In this document: positions 27,644 to 37,079 of the stretch, piece by piece | How the letters are laid out: each line of letters begins with the position of its first letter | How positions within the stretch are numbered: position 1 is the first letter of the stretch | Origin: Ferrimonas kyonanensis DSM 18153 | GTDB taxonomy: Bacteria; Pseudomonadota; Gammaproteobacteria; Enterobacterales; Shewanellaceae | Direction of reading: 5' to 3' | Assembly (NCBI RefSeq): GCF_000425405.1 | Contig: NZ_AUDJ01000016.1 | Coordinates: forward strand, 1-64,000 | Length of the DNA: 64,000 nucleotides | The notes under the pieces: model-generated | What the model was told of the DNA's origin: nothing | The model's input: the letters and a program-made list of their open reading frames with translations, nothing else | Databases searched by the model: none | Position numbers and translations under genes: made by a program

Positions 27644-28051
27644 TTAGGCGTTGGGAGGCGGAATCGGCGGCGCGTAGCGACGGCTGAGGTAGCTGAGCCG
27701 AGTCGCCGTCACGGCATCGGTAGATAGGGCCAGGTTGTGCATGGCCAGGTCAACCGGAGGGTGACAGGGGGTGTGGGAGTGGCTGTCGTGATGATGTTCC
27801 GAGGCTTCGGCACCACCGGCAAGCTGAGGCAGGTCGACGTCATCGTGATGGGTGTGGTTGCTGTGGCTGTGATGAACCTGAACCCCAAGCGGGTGCTGCT
27901 CAGCCGGGAATTGCACCGACATCGACCAGCAACTGGCGAACAATTGACACACAAAGACCACCAGCATCAGGGCCGGTGTCAACTTCGAGTGCGCCTGGCG
28001 CGATGAAGTCGGAGTGGGTATCACTTTGGAAATCCCGTTGCGTTTGGTCAT
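27644..28051 (-). CDS. His-rich exported protein, first gene of the HupE operon
   Basis: A 135-residue protein with one hydrophobic segment (about residues 27-43) and then a stretch of roughly 37 residues containing 12 histidines (HHSHSNHTHHDD, EHHHDSHSHTPCH), a likely metal-binding segment. It leads a three-gene minus-strand run with HupE and the anchor protein. It is probably a periplasmic metal-capture or regulatory protein. I do not recognise a named family, and the start codon is uncertain because the ribosome site is weak. Confidence 0.65.
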   Translation of the reverse strand: MTKRNGISKVIPTPTSSRQAHSKLTPALMLVVFVCQLFASCWSMSVQFPAEQHPLGVQVHHSHSNHTHHDDVDLPQLAGGAEASEHHHDSHSHTPCHPPVDLAMHNLALSTDAVTATRLSYLSRRYAPPIPPPNA

Positions 28052-28250
28052 TATTCACACCACAAGTGGCGGCATTAAAGCAGATGCGTGAGTGGGCGTC
28101 CAGCCGTGGTTGACTGAAAGTAAGGCGTGTTTATTGTTTTCAGGAACTGGAGTTCAGACAGCGGTGGTGCAACCAGAAAATCGCTTTTTAGAGACTGGTG
28201 CGATCGAAGTCGTGGTGCATTAGCCGGGAGGCGCCGCGCGTAGTAAACAG

Positions 28251-28273
28251 AAAAAAGGGAGCCGTTGGCTCCC
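28251..28273 (-). terminator. Rho-independent terminator of the outer-membrane protein gene
   Basis: On the minus strand, gggagcc pairs with ggctccc around a three-base loop and is followed by six T. Confidence 0.8.
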
Positions 28274-28292
28274 TCGTTGCAAGGCGCTGAAA

Positions 28293-28985
28293 TCAGAACG
28301 CGGCGGTGAAGTGAATACCACCCCAGGTGTGGCCGTCGTCGTTACCGACATCCAGTTCCACATCCTTATCGGCTTTCTGGTGTTCAACAACGGCGCTGAT
28401 GGCCCAGGTGTCGTTCAGCTGGTAAGCCAGGGTGGCGCCAACAGCGGTGTGGTTGGCACCGTCGTGCTCCGGGCTGGCATAGCCATAGTCCAGACCCATA
28501 ATCACATAAGGGCTAAAGGTCAGGGTTTCGGTAACAGCGAAATCACGCTGAATGCCCACTTCCACGAAGCTGCCTTCGGCCTCGGTGCTGTAGACATAGG
28601 TGACAAAGGGTTCAAACCACTCCAGTCCGCCGTAGGCGATGCCGGCGCCCCATTCGTTGTCGCTTTCGTCGTCTTCAAAGAACTCCAGACGGGTGTAGCT
28701 GGCGGACAAGCTGAAGTCGCCCAGCTCGAAACCGTACTCGATGCCGACGTTGAGTTCGTCGTAATCGACACTGGAGTCGGCGGCGTAGCCGTATGCCGCA
28801 GAGAGGGTGATGCCGTTGTCAAAGGCGGCGGCGCCGTTGGCCCAGTAGATGCCGCCTTTATCCAGGTTGTCACGACCCTCGGAGATGTACTTCGAGTCGT
28901 AGCCGAGGTCAACTTCGTACTCTGCGGCCAACACCGATGTGCTCGCCAGCGCCAGCAGAATGCCGGTGGTTAGAATTGATTTCAT
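28293..28985 (-). CDS. Outer-membrane beta-barrel protein, TorF-like
   Basis: A 230-residue protein with a signal peptide (ATSVLA type, cleaved near residue 21). It then has alternating amphipathic strands with acidic loops, ending in a C-terminal aromatic residue (GGIHFTAAF), as outer-membrane barrels do. The opening DLGYDSKYISEGRDNL is reminiscent of TorF-type putative porins. It is a single-gene unit with its own terminator and an inverted repeat just upstream. The substrate is unknown. Confidence 0.75.
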   Translation of the reverse strand: MKSILTTGILLALASTSVLAAEYEVDLGYDSKYISEGRDNLDKGGIYWANGAAAFDNGITLSAAYGYAADSSVDYDELNVGIEYGFELGDFSLSASYTRLEFFEDDESDNEWGAGIAYGGLEWFEPFVTYVYSTEAEGSFVEVGIQRDFAVTETLTFSPYVIMGLDYGYASPEHDGANHTAVGATLAYQLNDTWAISAVVEHQKADKDVELDVGNDDGHTWGGIHFTAAF

Positions 28986-29013
28986 TGTACTTTGCCTGTT
29001 TGTTTGCCTGTAA

Positions 29014-29035
29014 ACTTGTAAGTTGCACTACAAGT
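29014..29035. promoter_or_regulatory. Inverted repeat upstream of the outer-membrane protein gene
   Basis: acttgta (29014-29020) and tacaagt (29029-29035) are perfect arms over an 8-base spacer. The element lies 29-50 bases before the ATG at 28985. It is a candidate operator; the factor is unknown. Confidence 0.45.
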
Positions 29036-29226
29036 GAGAATTAATTGTATTCGTAATAAACCCGAGCATCTGTGAATGAAATCCCGAATTATTTTGAGAA
29101 TCACTCCAATATCAGGATCAAGGTCACGAACAGCAGTTTTGCCCTGGTTGTATTCCGGGAATTGATCCCCATCTCTTAGGGAGCGCACTACCCTTTGTAC
29201 AGGGTGATTTTTGACAAGGAGCTTGC

Positions 29227-31269
29227 ATGACCAATCCGCTACTCAACACCGTCGACCTGCCACAATTCTCCGCCATCAAGCCGGAGCACGTTCAGGGTGC
29301 GGTGGAACAGGCACTGGCTGCGTGCCGGGATAAAGTTGAACAGGTGGTGGCAGCAGGCGCCCCCTATACCTGGGCCTCGCTGGTTGAGGCACTGGATGAA
29401 AGCGACGATCACCTGGGTAAGATCTGGTCTCCGGTGAGCCACATGAACTCGGTGGTTAGCAATGATGAACTGCGGGCAGCCCACGACGCCTGCCTGCCGG
29501 CGCTGTCCGAGTACGGCACCTGGGTAGGTCAGCATAAGGGCTTGTATCAGGCCTATAAGTCACTGAAAGCCGGTGATGAGTACGCCACCTTGACGCTGGC
29601 GCAGAAGAAGGTGATCGATAATGCCCTGCGTGACTTCGAGCTGTCCGGAATCGGTCTGGATGACGACAAGCAGAAACGCTTCGGTGACATTCGCATGCGC
29701 CTGTCCGAACTGTCCAGCCAGTACGCCAACCATGTGCTGGACGCGACCAATGCCTGGTCAAAGCAGGTGGATCAAGTTGAGGCGCTGGCCGGGTTGCCAG
29801 ACAGTGCCATTGCCGCTGCCCGGCAGACGGCAGAGCAGCGCGGTCAATCCGGGTACCTGCTGACGCTGGAGTACCCCTCTTACCTGGCGGTAATGACCTA
29901 CGCCGACGATGCTCAGCTGCGCCAGGAGGTGTACACCGCCTTCTGTACCCGGGCATCGGACACCGGCCCCAATGCTGGCGAGTTCGACAACAGTCCGCTG
30001 ATGGCCGAGATGCTGCAACTGAAGCACGAACTGGCTCAGCTGCTGGGTTTTGACAGTTATGCGGAGATGTCATTGGCCACCAAGATGGCGGAAGCGCCGA
30101 CTCAGGTGGTGTCTTTCCTCAATGAACTGGCGCTGCGTTCGCGCCCGCAGGCGCAACAAGAGCTGAAGCAGCTGACCGCCTATGCCCGTGAGCATCATGG
30201 CGTCGAAGCGCTGAACTCCTGGGATATCGGTTACTTTGCCGAGAAACAGAAGCAGCACCTGTACAGCATCTCCGATGAGCAGCTGCGCCCCTACTTCCCG
30301 CAGGATCAAGTGTTGAGTGGCCTGTTTACCACGGTAGAAAAGCTATTTGGCGTTCGGGTTTCTGAGGTCGAGGGGGTCGACAGCTGGCACCCGGACGTGC
30401 GCTTTTTCGATATTCACGACGCCCAGGGCGAGTTGCGCGGCAGTTTCTATCTGGATCTGTTTGCCCGCCAGCACAAGCGTGGTGGTGCCTGGATGGACGA
30501 TTGCCGCGGTCGTCGGCAACTGCCTGGCGGCGGCCTGCAGAGCCCGGTGGCCTACCTGACTTGCAACTTCAATGGCCCGGTGGGCGACAAACCGGCGCTG
30601 TTTACTCACGATGAGGTGGTGACCCTGTTCCATGAATTTGGTCATGGCATTCATCATATGCTGACCAAGGTCGATGCCAGCAGCGTCGCCGGCATCAATG
30701 GGGTGCCCTGGGATGCGGTGGAGTTGCCGAGCCAGTTCCTGGAAAACTGGTGCTGGCAGGAGCAGGCGCTGGCGTTTATCTCTGGTCATTACCAATCCGG
30801 TGAGTCGCTGCCCAAGGCGATGCTGGATAAGATGTTGGCGGCCAAGAACTACCAGAGTGCCATGATGATGGTGCGTCAACTGGAGTTCTCTCTGTTCGAT
30901 TTCCGTATGCACCTGGAGTACGACCCGCGACAAGGTGAGCGGATTCAGCAAACCCTGGATGAGGTGCGTCAGCAGGTGTCGGTGATCAAGGCGCCGGAGT
31001 TTAATCGCTTCCAGCATGGCTTCAGTCACATCTTTGCCGGTGGCTATGCCGCCGGTTACTACAGTTACAAGTGGGCAGAGGTGCTGTCGGCGGATGCTTT
31101 TGGTCGTTTCGAGGAGGAGGGCATCTTCAGTGCCGAAGTGGGAGCCGACTTCCTGAACTGCATCCTGGAGCGGGGAGGCAGTGAAGAACCGATGGCGTTG
31201 TTTACCCGTTTCCGCGGCCGGGAGCCGCAGATTGATGCGTTGTTACGCCACAGCGGCATCGCCGCCTGA
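29227..31269 (+). CDS. prlC: Oligopeptidase A
   Basis: A 680-residue M3-family zinc metallopeptidase of the cytoplasm that degrades signal peptides and short oligopeptides. The zinc motif FHEFGHGIHHM is at about residue 469, with the third ligand Glu in ELPSQFLENW. Its length equals that of E. coli PrlC (680), and AAGGAG precedes the ATG. In E. coli it neighbours rsmJ and gor, which agrees with the genes found here. Confidence 0.95.
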   Translation: MTNPLLNTVDLPQFSAIKPEHVQGAVEQALAACRDKVEQVVAAGAPYTWASLVEALDESDDHLGKIWSPVSHMNSVVSNDELRAAHDACLPALSEYGTWVGQHKGLYQAYKSLKAGDEYATLTLAQKKVIDNALRDFELSGIGLDDDKQKRFGDIRMRLSELSSQYANHVLDATNAWSKQVDQVEALAGLPDSAIAAARQTAEQRGQSGYLLTLEYPSYLAVMTYADDAQLRQEVYTAFCTRASDTGPNAGEFDNSPLMAEMLQLKHELAQLLGFDSYAEMSLATKMAEAPTQVVSFLNELALRSRPQAQQELKQLTAYAREHHGVEALNSWDIGYFAEKQKQHLYSISDEQLRPYFPQDQVLSGLFTTVEKLFGVRVSEVEGVDSWHPDVRFFDIHDAQGELRGSFYLDLFARQHKRGGAWMDDCRGRRQLPGGGLQSPVAYLTCNFNGPVGDKPALFTHDEVVTLFHEFGHGIHHMLTKVDASSVAGINGVPWDAVELPSQFLENWCWQEQALAFISGHYQSGESLPKAMLDKMLAAKNYQSAMMMVRQLEFSLFDFRMHLEYDPRQGERIQQTLDEVRQQVSVIKAPEFNRFQHGFSHIFAGGYAAGYYSYKWAEVLSADAFGRFEEEGIFSAEVGADFLNCILERGGSEEPMALFTRFRGREPQIDALLRHSGIAA

Positions 31270-31289
31270 TACCAATCGATTCACGCTAA

Positions 31290-31320
31290 GGGGCCCATTC
31301 GGGCCCCTGTTTGTTTGTAG
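31290..31320 (+). terminator. Rho-independent terminator of prlC
   Basis: ggggccc-attc-gggcccc is followed by a T-rich tail (tgtttgtttg), 20 bases after the stop. Confidence 0.75.
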
Positions 31321-31322
31321 GC

Positions 31323-31940
31323 TCAAAACAGAAACCGGGTTTCCAGAATCAGGTTGTCGGAGGCATCGGTGCGCTCACCGCGCAGATTGAACGCCACCTG
31401 AGACACCGGGTAGAACACCATGCCAATGCTGGCGACGTTCCAGCTGTGATCAAACTGGTCGCCCAGTTGATAGCGCAGCTCCAGGTCCAGTCGCTCTGCC
31501 AGATTGCCCCGGGCCTGAACGGCAACCACCGGATCGATGGAAAAGGACTCCTGCTCCTGATGGCGCCATTGGGCGATGCTGGTGCCGATGCCCGCCAGAA
31601 AATCCCAGTTGTCGGTGTGGTGCAGGCGGTAATCCAGCCGCCCCTGAAATCGATTGATCCTGGCCTCGGTCATTGGCTGGCCTCCCTCCTGCTGCCAGTT
31701 CATGTCGGCATTGAGATCCAGCAGCCAGGTTTCGCTGAGTTGGGTCAGTGCGCCGGCGGCCAGTTGCAAGCCGGATTGGTCGGTGGCGTGAATTCTGGCC
31801 AGTGAGGCGTGGGCGTAGTTGTAGTTCACCGGGGTCAGGTAGTCGTCAAACCAACCGTCCAGCCACTGGCACAGATCCCCACACACGCTCCAGGCGCTGA
31901 AGGAGAGCAGGGACAGGTGCAACAGGGTGATTCGGATCAC
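31323..31940 (-). CDS. Outer-membrane barrel-like protein, unknown function
   Basis: About 205 residues from GTG 31940, which has GGAG 9 bases upstream and opens a signal peptide (IRITLLHLSLLSFSAWSVCG). The rest is alternating strands ending in RFLF, a typical barrel terminus. A longer frame to 32003 lacks a ribosome site. It converges on prlC. I do not recognise its family. Confidence 0.6.
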   Translation of the reverse strand: MIRITLLHLSLLSFSAWSVCGDLCQWLDGWFDDYLTPVNYNYAHASLARIHATDQSGLQLAAGALTQLSETWLLDLNADMNWQQEGGQPMTEARINRFQGRLDYRLHHTDNWDFLAGIGTSIAQWRHQEQESFSIDPVVAVQARGNLAERLDLELRYQLGDQFDHSWNVASIGMVFYPVSQVAFNLRGERTDASDNLILETRFLF

Positions 31941-32330
31941 GCGCAATACTCCAATGAATGTGACCCATTGATTAACCGATATCGGCCGGGGATAACAGAA
32001 CATTTACATGGCGGTTGAAGGATGTTCGATCCTGGTCAAATTTTTACCACCCCGATTCAAGAAAGTCGCTGCCGGCGCCGCTGTAGCCCGGATGGTGCCA
32101 ATTTGATCACTTGTTTTTCTGAGTCACTGGTGGCAGGGCTGAAGGTGCACCTTGAATGATATTTTGACCTACATCATTTTTCACCGATAAAGTTTCGCAA
32201 CCCTTTGTTTACTAATGGAATTGCTTCTGTAAGTGTGATCTATAACTCGGAAGGGGTAACTAAATTCTGGTTATATATCCGCATCGTGCCGGGAGAGCGC
32301 CGTGCTCTGGCAAACAGGAGTAAAAGGACG
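31941..32330. other. Intergenic region upstream of the TetR regulator
   Basis: The 390 bases between the divergent barrel gene and the TetR gene hold no supported gene. The 32150-32280 part is AT-rich and probably carries promoters. I see no clear operator. Confidence 0.4.
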
Positions 32331-33047
32331 ATGAGTAAATCTGATTTATACAAGGTTAGGGAAACCCGCATTCTGTTGGCTGCCCTGAACACTGCGAGCA
32401 GCAAAGGGGCTCTGGACTTTCGTATGGCCGATGTTGCTCGTGCCGCCGAATGCTCTGTCGGTACCCTCTACGGTCACTTCATCAGCAAAGAAGACATGAT
32501 GGCGGCCTTGGTGCAGGTAGGTCTGGGTCGTCGCAGCGAGTTTGCCAAGAAGGTGAACGCCATTGAGCTGTCTGGTCTGGAGCGCTTTGTCAGCCTGTTG
32601 GTGCTGGAGCAGCAACGTCTGGCCCATGATGACATCCTGGCTCAGCTGGAGTTGCTGGTGTGCTACAGCGACTTGTGGCGCCGCGCCGCCGATAAGCGTG
32701 TGGCCGCACTCAGAGATGCCTCTGAAGAGTTCGATCAGCAACTGGACGCCGCCCTGGTTGAGGCCGATGGCGAAGGCTTCCGGATCAGCGATGAACAGCG
32801 TGCCCGCCTGATTGCCCGTGGCCGCGCCGCGGTGCTGGGCGCACAACTGCAGACTTCCCGCCAGACTCTGGTTCCTTGCGGGGTAATGACCAATGACGGT
32901 GAATTCTATAACGTCCTGGCCGACATCGTGCGCTGTGCCAACGGTCCAGCCCTGGAAGGCAGCGAATGGTTGCAGAAGTGTCAGGGTGCGCTTGAGTTGG
33001 GTCGCGAACTGATCGAGCAGCCGGTGTTCGGACTCGACGCCGCCTAA
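32331..33047 (+). CDS. TetR-family transcriptional regulator
   Basis: A 238-residue regulator. The N-terminal helix-turn-helix reads FRMADVARAAECSVGTLYGHFISKE-like (residues about 30-55), the TetR signature with the Tyr-x-His-Phe turn. The C-terminal domain is helical and unrecognised. I chose ATG 32331, preceded by caggagtaaaagga; a frame open to 32205 gives an unlikely leader. No obvious target lies beside it; rsmJ follows but is a housekeeping gene. Confidence 0.85.
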   Translation: MSKSDLYKVRETRILLAALNTASSKGALDFRMADVARAAECSVGTLYGHFISKEDMMAALVQVGLGRRSEFAKKVNAIELSGLERFVSLLVLEQQRLAHDDILAQLELLVCYSDLWRRAADKRVAALRDASEEFDQQLDAALVEADGEGFRISDEQRARLIARGRAAVLGAQLQTSRQTLVPCGVMTNDGEFYNVLADIVRCANGPALEGSEWLQKCQGALELGRELIEQPVFGLDAA

Positions 33048-33182
33048 TACGGTTGTGACCACATAGGGTTGCAGCTTGGGCCCCGGGGAGACGCTCCCCG
33101 GGGCCCAATTGTATCACCGCCATTGGCCTTGGCTTCCCCGGCCTTGGTATACTCCGCCCCTAGCTTAGTCGCCGGGTGGCCC

Positions 33183-33944
33183 ATGTTTCCGATTTTCCTT
33201 GATTTTGACTCCGCTCCTGATTCCTTGCTGCAGGAGGTGGCAAACCGCTGGCAATTGCAGTCGGATCCTGATTCCCCTTTCTCCCTTGGCTATGAGTCGG
33301 GTGCGCTGTGTCTGCGACTGAGGGCGCAGCCCAAGATGGGCGCCATTTGTGTGGATTTGGTACAGGGCGCCAGTGCTCACCGGCGCAAGTTCGGCGGCGG
33401 CCGAGGTCAGGCCATTGCCAAGGCCGTGGGTCTGAAAAGTGGCGTGACCCCCGTCGTGGTGGACGGTACCGCTGGCCTGGGGCGGGACAGTTTTGTGCTG
33501 GCCAGCCTCGGCTGCCGGGTGATCATGGTAGAACGTCACCCTGTGGTGGCGGCGCTGTTGGAAGATGGCCTGCGCCGGGCTCGGGCCGATGCGGAAATTG
33601 GGGCCTGGGTCAGCGAACGCTTGTCCCTGGCTCCGGGCAACAGCATCGACGCCTTGGCGGACATCGAGGAGGATGTGGATGTGGTGTACCTGGACCCGAT
33701 GTACCCGCACCGGGCCAAGTCAGCGCTGGTGAAAAAGGAGATGCGGGTGTTCCAGCAGTTGGTGGGCAGCGATGAGGATGCCGACGACCTGTTGACGCCA
33801 GCGTTGTCGCTGGCCGCAAAGCGGGTGGTGGTCAAGCGGCCGGATTACGCCGAGCCACTGAATGGTGTGGCTGCCACCATGGCCATAGAGACCAAGAAAA
33901 ACCGCTTCGATGTGTACGTCAAGGCGGCCATGACCCAGGGCTAG
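33183..33944 (+). CDS. rsmJ: 16S rRNA (guanine1516-N2)-methyltransferase
   Basis: A 253-residue methyltransferase that modifies G1516 of 16S rRNA. The SAM-binding motif is [20 protein letters not shown], then EVERHP-like [13 protein letters not shown] and the catalytic-type [12 protein letters not shown]. The family's [17 protein letters not shown] is also present. I took ATG 33183, which gives the family length. Its stop overlaps that of the tiny Arg-rich gene on the other strand by three bases. Confidence 0.93.
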   Translation: MFPIFLDFDSAPDSLLQEVANRWQLQSDPDSPFSLGYESGALCLRLRAQPKMGAICVDLVQGASAHRRKFGGGRGQAIAKAVGLKSGVTPVVVDGTAGLGRDSFVLASLGCRVIMVERHPVVAALLEDGLRRARADAEIGAWVSERLSLAPGNSIDALADIEEDVDVVYLDPMYPHRAKSALVKKEMRVFQQLVGSDEDADDLLTPALSLAAKRVVVKRPDYAEPLNGVAATMAIETKKNRFDVYVKAAMTQG

Positions 33945-34090
33945 CGAGGACTGGTGGGTAGCTTATCGTACTGGCGTCGCCCCAGTGCGCGGCGTCGATC
34001 GGTACTGGCGTCCGCATCCCGGGGTTCCGCCCGGCGATCGCCGTTCTGGCGTCGATCCTGCTGGCGCCGCTCCTGCATAGGGGATGACAT
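33941..34090 (-). CDS. Very small Arg-rich protein (putative)
   Basis: A 49-residue, highly basic frame with repeated RRxxDRR units ([18 protein letters not shown]), probably disordered. A good GGAGG lies 6 bases before ATG 34090, which supports translation. It converges on rsmJ with overlapping stop codons. No family is recognised. Nucleic-acid binding would suit its composition, but that is a guess. Confidence 0.42.
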   Translation of the reverse strand: MSSPMQERRQQDRRQNGDRRAEPRDADASTDRRRALGRRQYDKLPTSPR

Positions 34091-34171
34091 ACTGACCTCC
34101 ACGGTGAAGCCTGCCTGTCTAGCATTTATAGTCGTTTTTGTGCCTTTGTGAAGTTTCCAGCGGAGATTTAC

Positions 34172-34603
34172 ATGTCCTGTCCTGATTTGATTTACCAGCC
34201 GCTCGAGGTGGAAGCACTGCCGTTGGCGGATCGGTTTTATCGCAGTCAGGGAGGGAAAGACCGCTGCCGGCGCCATGATCGAGTGTGGGTGGCCCGTCGG
34301 CAGGGGCGGATGGTGGCCGTGGCGCGCCGGGTACCGCTGGAGTCGCACTGGGTGCTGCGGGGCGTGCTGGTGGAAGAGGCCGAACGTCGTCAGGGGGTGG
34401 CCACCGAACTGCTGCGTCGTCTGCTCATGGAGAGTGAAACGCCCGTGTGGTGCTTCGCCCTGCTGCACCTCAAGTCTTTCTATCTCAATCTGGGTTTTCA
34501 ATGCCCGGAGACGGCAACAGAACCGATGCCGACGGCCATTGCCGGGGCTCTGGCCGCTTACCGCCGCAGTCAGCCAGGGTTGTTGGGCTTCCTTCGGCCC
34601 TGA
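34172..34603 (+). CDS. GNAT-family acetyltransferase
   Basis: A 143-residue protein with the GNAT acetyl-CoA segment VLRGVLVEEAERRQGVATELLRRLL (motif A, Q/RxxGxG/A type), followed by LKSFYLNLGFQ, the motif B tyrosine region. ATG 34172 has a cggaga ribosome site, so I prefer it to the GTG at 34148. The substrate is unknown. Confidence 0.75.
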   Translation: MSCPDLIYQPLEVEALPLADRFYRSQGGKDRCRRHDRVWVARRQGRMVAVARRVPLESHWVLRGVLVEEAERRQGVATELLRRLLMESETPVWCFALLHLKSFYLNLGFQCPETATEPMPTAIAGALAAYRRSQPGLLGFLRP

Positions 34604-34785
34604 GCAGCGCTGCGTCGATGGCATAGTGTCTTTGATGCTGTTTTTGTTGGCTTTTTTATTTCTCTTGGGCAGCTTGGTTTTAAAACACCGGAATGAGTCG
34701 GTTGTTAGCACGCGAAATATCTAAGAGTTTCTATACTTACCAATAACTTGACCAGGATGGTCGCTCGCTGACTCAGGGATGATGG

Positions 34786-36441
34786 ATGTTCAACTCGCGC
34801 GTATTCCTTTATTTTCCTATGGCCGCCATGATCGCCATGATGTCGGTCGCCCTGCTGATGGTCTCGCTGTTGTATGAGCATCGGTTGCATCGCCATTCCG
34901 AAGCGCGCCTGCACCATCTGGCGCAGCTGGGGGTCAGCATGGTTCGGCATCATCAGCAGCGACCGGAAGAGTCGCTGGACGGTTTGCTGGCTCAGGTGAT
35001 AGACCGCTCCGGCAGCCGAATGCTGGTGCTGGATTCCCAAGGAAACATCCTGGCCGACTCCCAAGGGCAGGCGGAGGACCTCGGTGGCCGTTTCAGCCTT
35101 GAAGAGCGTCAACGCCTCGCTCAGGGAGCCGAACTGGAGGGAGGGGGGCGCTATCGGTTTGACCCGCAGCGTCAGCAACGGCTGCATTATGTGACCGCCC
35201 GCGTCGACTCCGGAGATTCGGCGGGGTCGGTAGTACTGGTGTCTGAGCCTTCTGCCCGTCTGGATAACCTGGTGCTGATGTTGCGCTTCTGGGTGCTGTT
35301 GGTATGGGCCGGCTGCCTGGTGGCCATTGCGCTGACCAGCATCGTCTTTGGTCGCTGGATGCGGCGTCAGACCGCCGCCGAAACCGAGACTCTGGAGGTG
35401 ACCGTGGTGGCGAGAACCCGGGAGCTGACCATGCTGCAGCGCCTGGGGAGCCTGATGTCCGCCTGTACCTCCGTCAGCGGCGCCTGCCATGTGCTGGAGC
35501 CCATCGCCAGCCAGTTGTTGCCGGGCACGTCCGGGGCCATCGCCCTACTGAAGGTGCCCAAAGGCAAACTGGAGTTGGTGGCCAGTTGGGGAGGGCCCTG
35601 GGGAGGGCGGGATCGATTCAGTGCCGATGAGTGCTGGGCGTTGCTCAAGGGGCACGCCCATCTCAGTCGGGAGGAGGGGCTGGAGATTCACTGTGAACAT
35701 TACCGTGACGACCGCAGTTGCCAACTGTGCATTCCTTTGTTGGCCCAAGGAGAAGCCCTGGGGGTGTTACAACTGTCGTTTCTGGACGAGGCATTGATGC
35801 TGGACAGTCGACCCATGGCCGAGTCGTTGGCAGAGCAGGTGGGATTGGCGCTGGCCAATATCCGTCTGCGTGACAATCTGCGTCAGCAGGCGATTCGGGA
35901 TCCGCTTACCGGCCTGTTCAATCGTCGCCATATGATCGAGTTTTTGGAAAATCAGTTGGCGTTGAGTGCCCGCCAGCATGCGCCATTGTCGATATTGATG
36001 CTGGATATCGATCACTTTAAGCGTTTTAACGACACTTTTGGCCACGATGCCGGCGATTTTGTCATCAAATTGGTGGCGGAAGAGATCGGCAACCAGGTGC
36101 GAAAGTCGGATCTGGTGTGCCGCTATGGCGGTGAAGAACTGGTGGTGATATGCCCGGATACCGAAGTGATGGGGGCCCAGGAGTTGGCGAGGAAGATCAT
36201 CGCGGCGGTAGCGGCCATGGAGTACAACCACGCCGGCCAGTCGTTGGGGCAGGTTACGCTCTCGGCTGGCGTCAGTTGCACTCAGGGAGCCAAGATGACC
36301 ATAGAGGCACTGATGAAAGACGCCGACGATGCGCTGTACAAAGCCAAACAGGGCGGTCGCAACCGGGTCGAATTGGCCACGGGACTCGAGGCATCGCTGC
36401 CAGCGGCGGCGCTGAAGCGTGAAACCACTGAACCAGGTTGA
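34786..36441 (+). CDS. Membrane diguanylate cyclase with GAF domain
   Basis: A 551-residue protein. A first membrane segment (about residues 6-28), a periplasmic sensor of about 130 residues and a second membrane segment (about 163-187) are followed by a GAF-type domain (about 210-365) and a C-terminal GGDEF domain. The catalytic motif GGEEL is near residue 448, with RKSD five residues upstream, so the inhibitory c-di-GMP site is also present. It should make c-di-GMP in answer to a periplasmic and a cytoplasmic signal. It is a single gene, followed 40 bases later by ferritin. Confidence 0.92.
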   Translation: MFNSRVFLYFPMAAMIAMMSVALLMVSLLYEHRLHRHSEARLHHLAQLGVSMVRHHQQRPEESLDGLLAQVIDRSGSRMLVLDSQGNILADSQGQAEDLGGRFSLEERQRLAQGAELEGGGRYRFDPQRQQRLHYVTARVDSGDSAGSVVLVSEPSARLDNLVLMLRFWVLLVWAGCLVAIALTSIVFGRWMRRQTAAETETLEVTVVARTRELTMLQRLGSLMSACTSVSGACHVLEPIASQLLPGTSGAIALLKVPKGKLELVASWGGPWGGRDRFSADECWALLKGHAHLSREEGLEIHCEHYRDDRSCQLCIPLLAQGEALGVLQLSFLDEALMLDSRPMAESLAEQVGLALANIRLRDNLRQQAIRDPLTGLFNRRHMIEFLENQLALSARQHAPLSILMLDIDHFKRFNDTFGHDAGDFVIKLVAEEIGNQVRKSDLVCRYGGEELVVICPDTEVMGAQELARKIIAAVAAMEYNHAGQSLGQVTLSAGVSCTQGAKMTIEALMKDADDALYKAKQGGRNRVELATGLEASLPAAALKRETTEPG

Positions 36442-36481
36442 TATTTGGGTCGTAACCCTCAACAATGAGGGCCAGTAACCT

Positions 36482-37039
36482 ATGACCAACCGGAGTGTGG
36501 CTACCATGCTGTCTAGTGCGATGATCGACAAGCTTAATGAGCAGATTAACCTGGAGTTTTTCTCCTCCAACCTGTATCTGCAGATGAGCGCCTGGTGTGA
36601 AGACAAGGGATTTGAGGGGGCGGCGGAGTTTATGCGTGCCCATGCCGACGAAGAGATGCAGCACATGCGTCGCCTGTTTACCTACGTCAGCGAGGCGGGT
36701 GGCATGCCGATGATCGGCCAGATCGAGGCCCCGGACCATGCGTTTGAGACCCTGAGTCAGCTGTTCGCCAAAACTTACGAGCATGAGCAACTGGTGACGC
36801 GCAAGATCAATGAGTTGGCCCATACCGCCTTCAGTAATCAGGACTACTCCACCTTCAACTTCCTGCAGTGGTATGTGGCCGAACAGCATGAAGAGGAGAA
36901 GCTGTTCAAGTCGGTTCTGGATAAGTTGCAGCTGGTGGGTGACAGCGGCCAGGGCCTGTATATGGTCGACAAGGAGTTGGCTTTGCTGGCTCAGTCGGAA
37001 GGCGACAGCGTCATGACGGCCACTGCCGAAGGCGCCTGA
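36482..37039 (+). CDS. ftnA: Non-heme ferritin
   Basis: A 185-residue four-helix iron-storage protein. The ferroxidase residues are visible in [16 protein letters not shown], the [13 protein letters not shown] helix and [14 protein letters not shown]. It resembles E. coli FtnA; E. coli starts at the equivalent of the internal ATG 36506 ([13 protein letters not shown]), so the first eight residues may not be translated. The MFS symporter follows 40 bases later. No Fur site is evident. Confidence 0.9.
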   Translation: MTNRSVATMLSSAMIDKLNEQINLEFFSSNLYLQMSAWCEDKGFEGAAEFMRAHADEEMQHMRRLFTYVSEAGGMPMIGQIEAPDHAFETLSQLFAKTYEHEQLVTRKINELAHTAFSNQDYSTFNFLQWYVAEQHEEEKLFKSVLDKLQLVGDSGQGLYMVDKELALLAQSEGDSVMTATAEGA

Positions 37040-37079
37040 TACGCGGCGATCACAGACATTTCTCCCAGACTGTGGTGCA

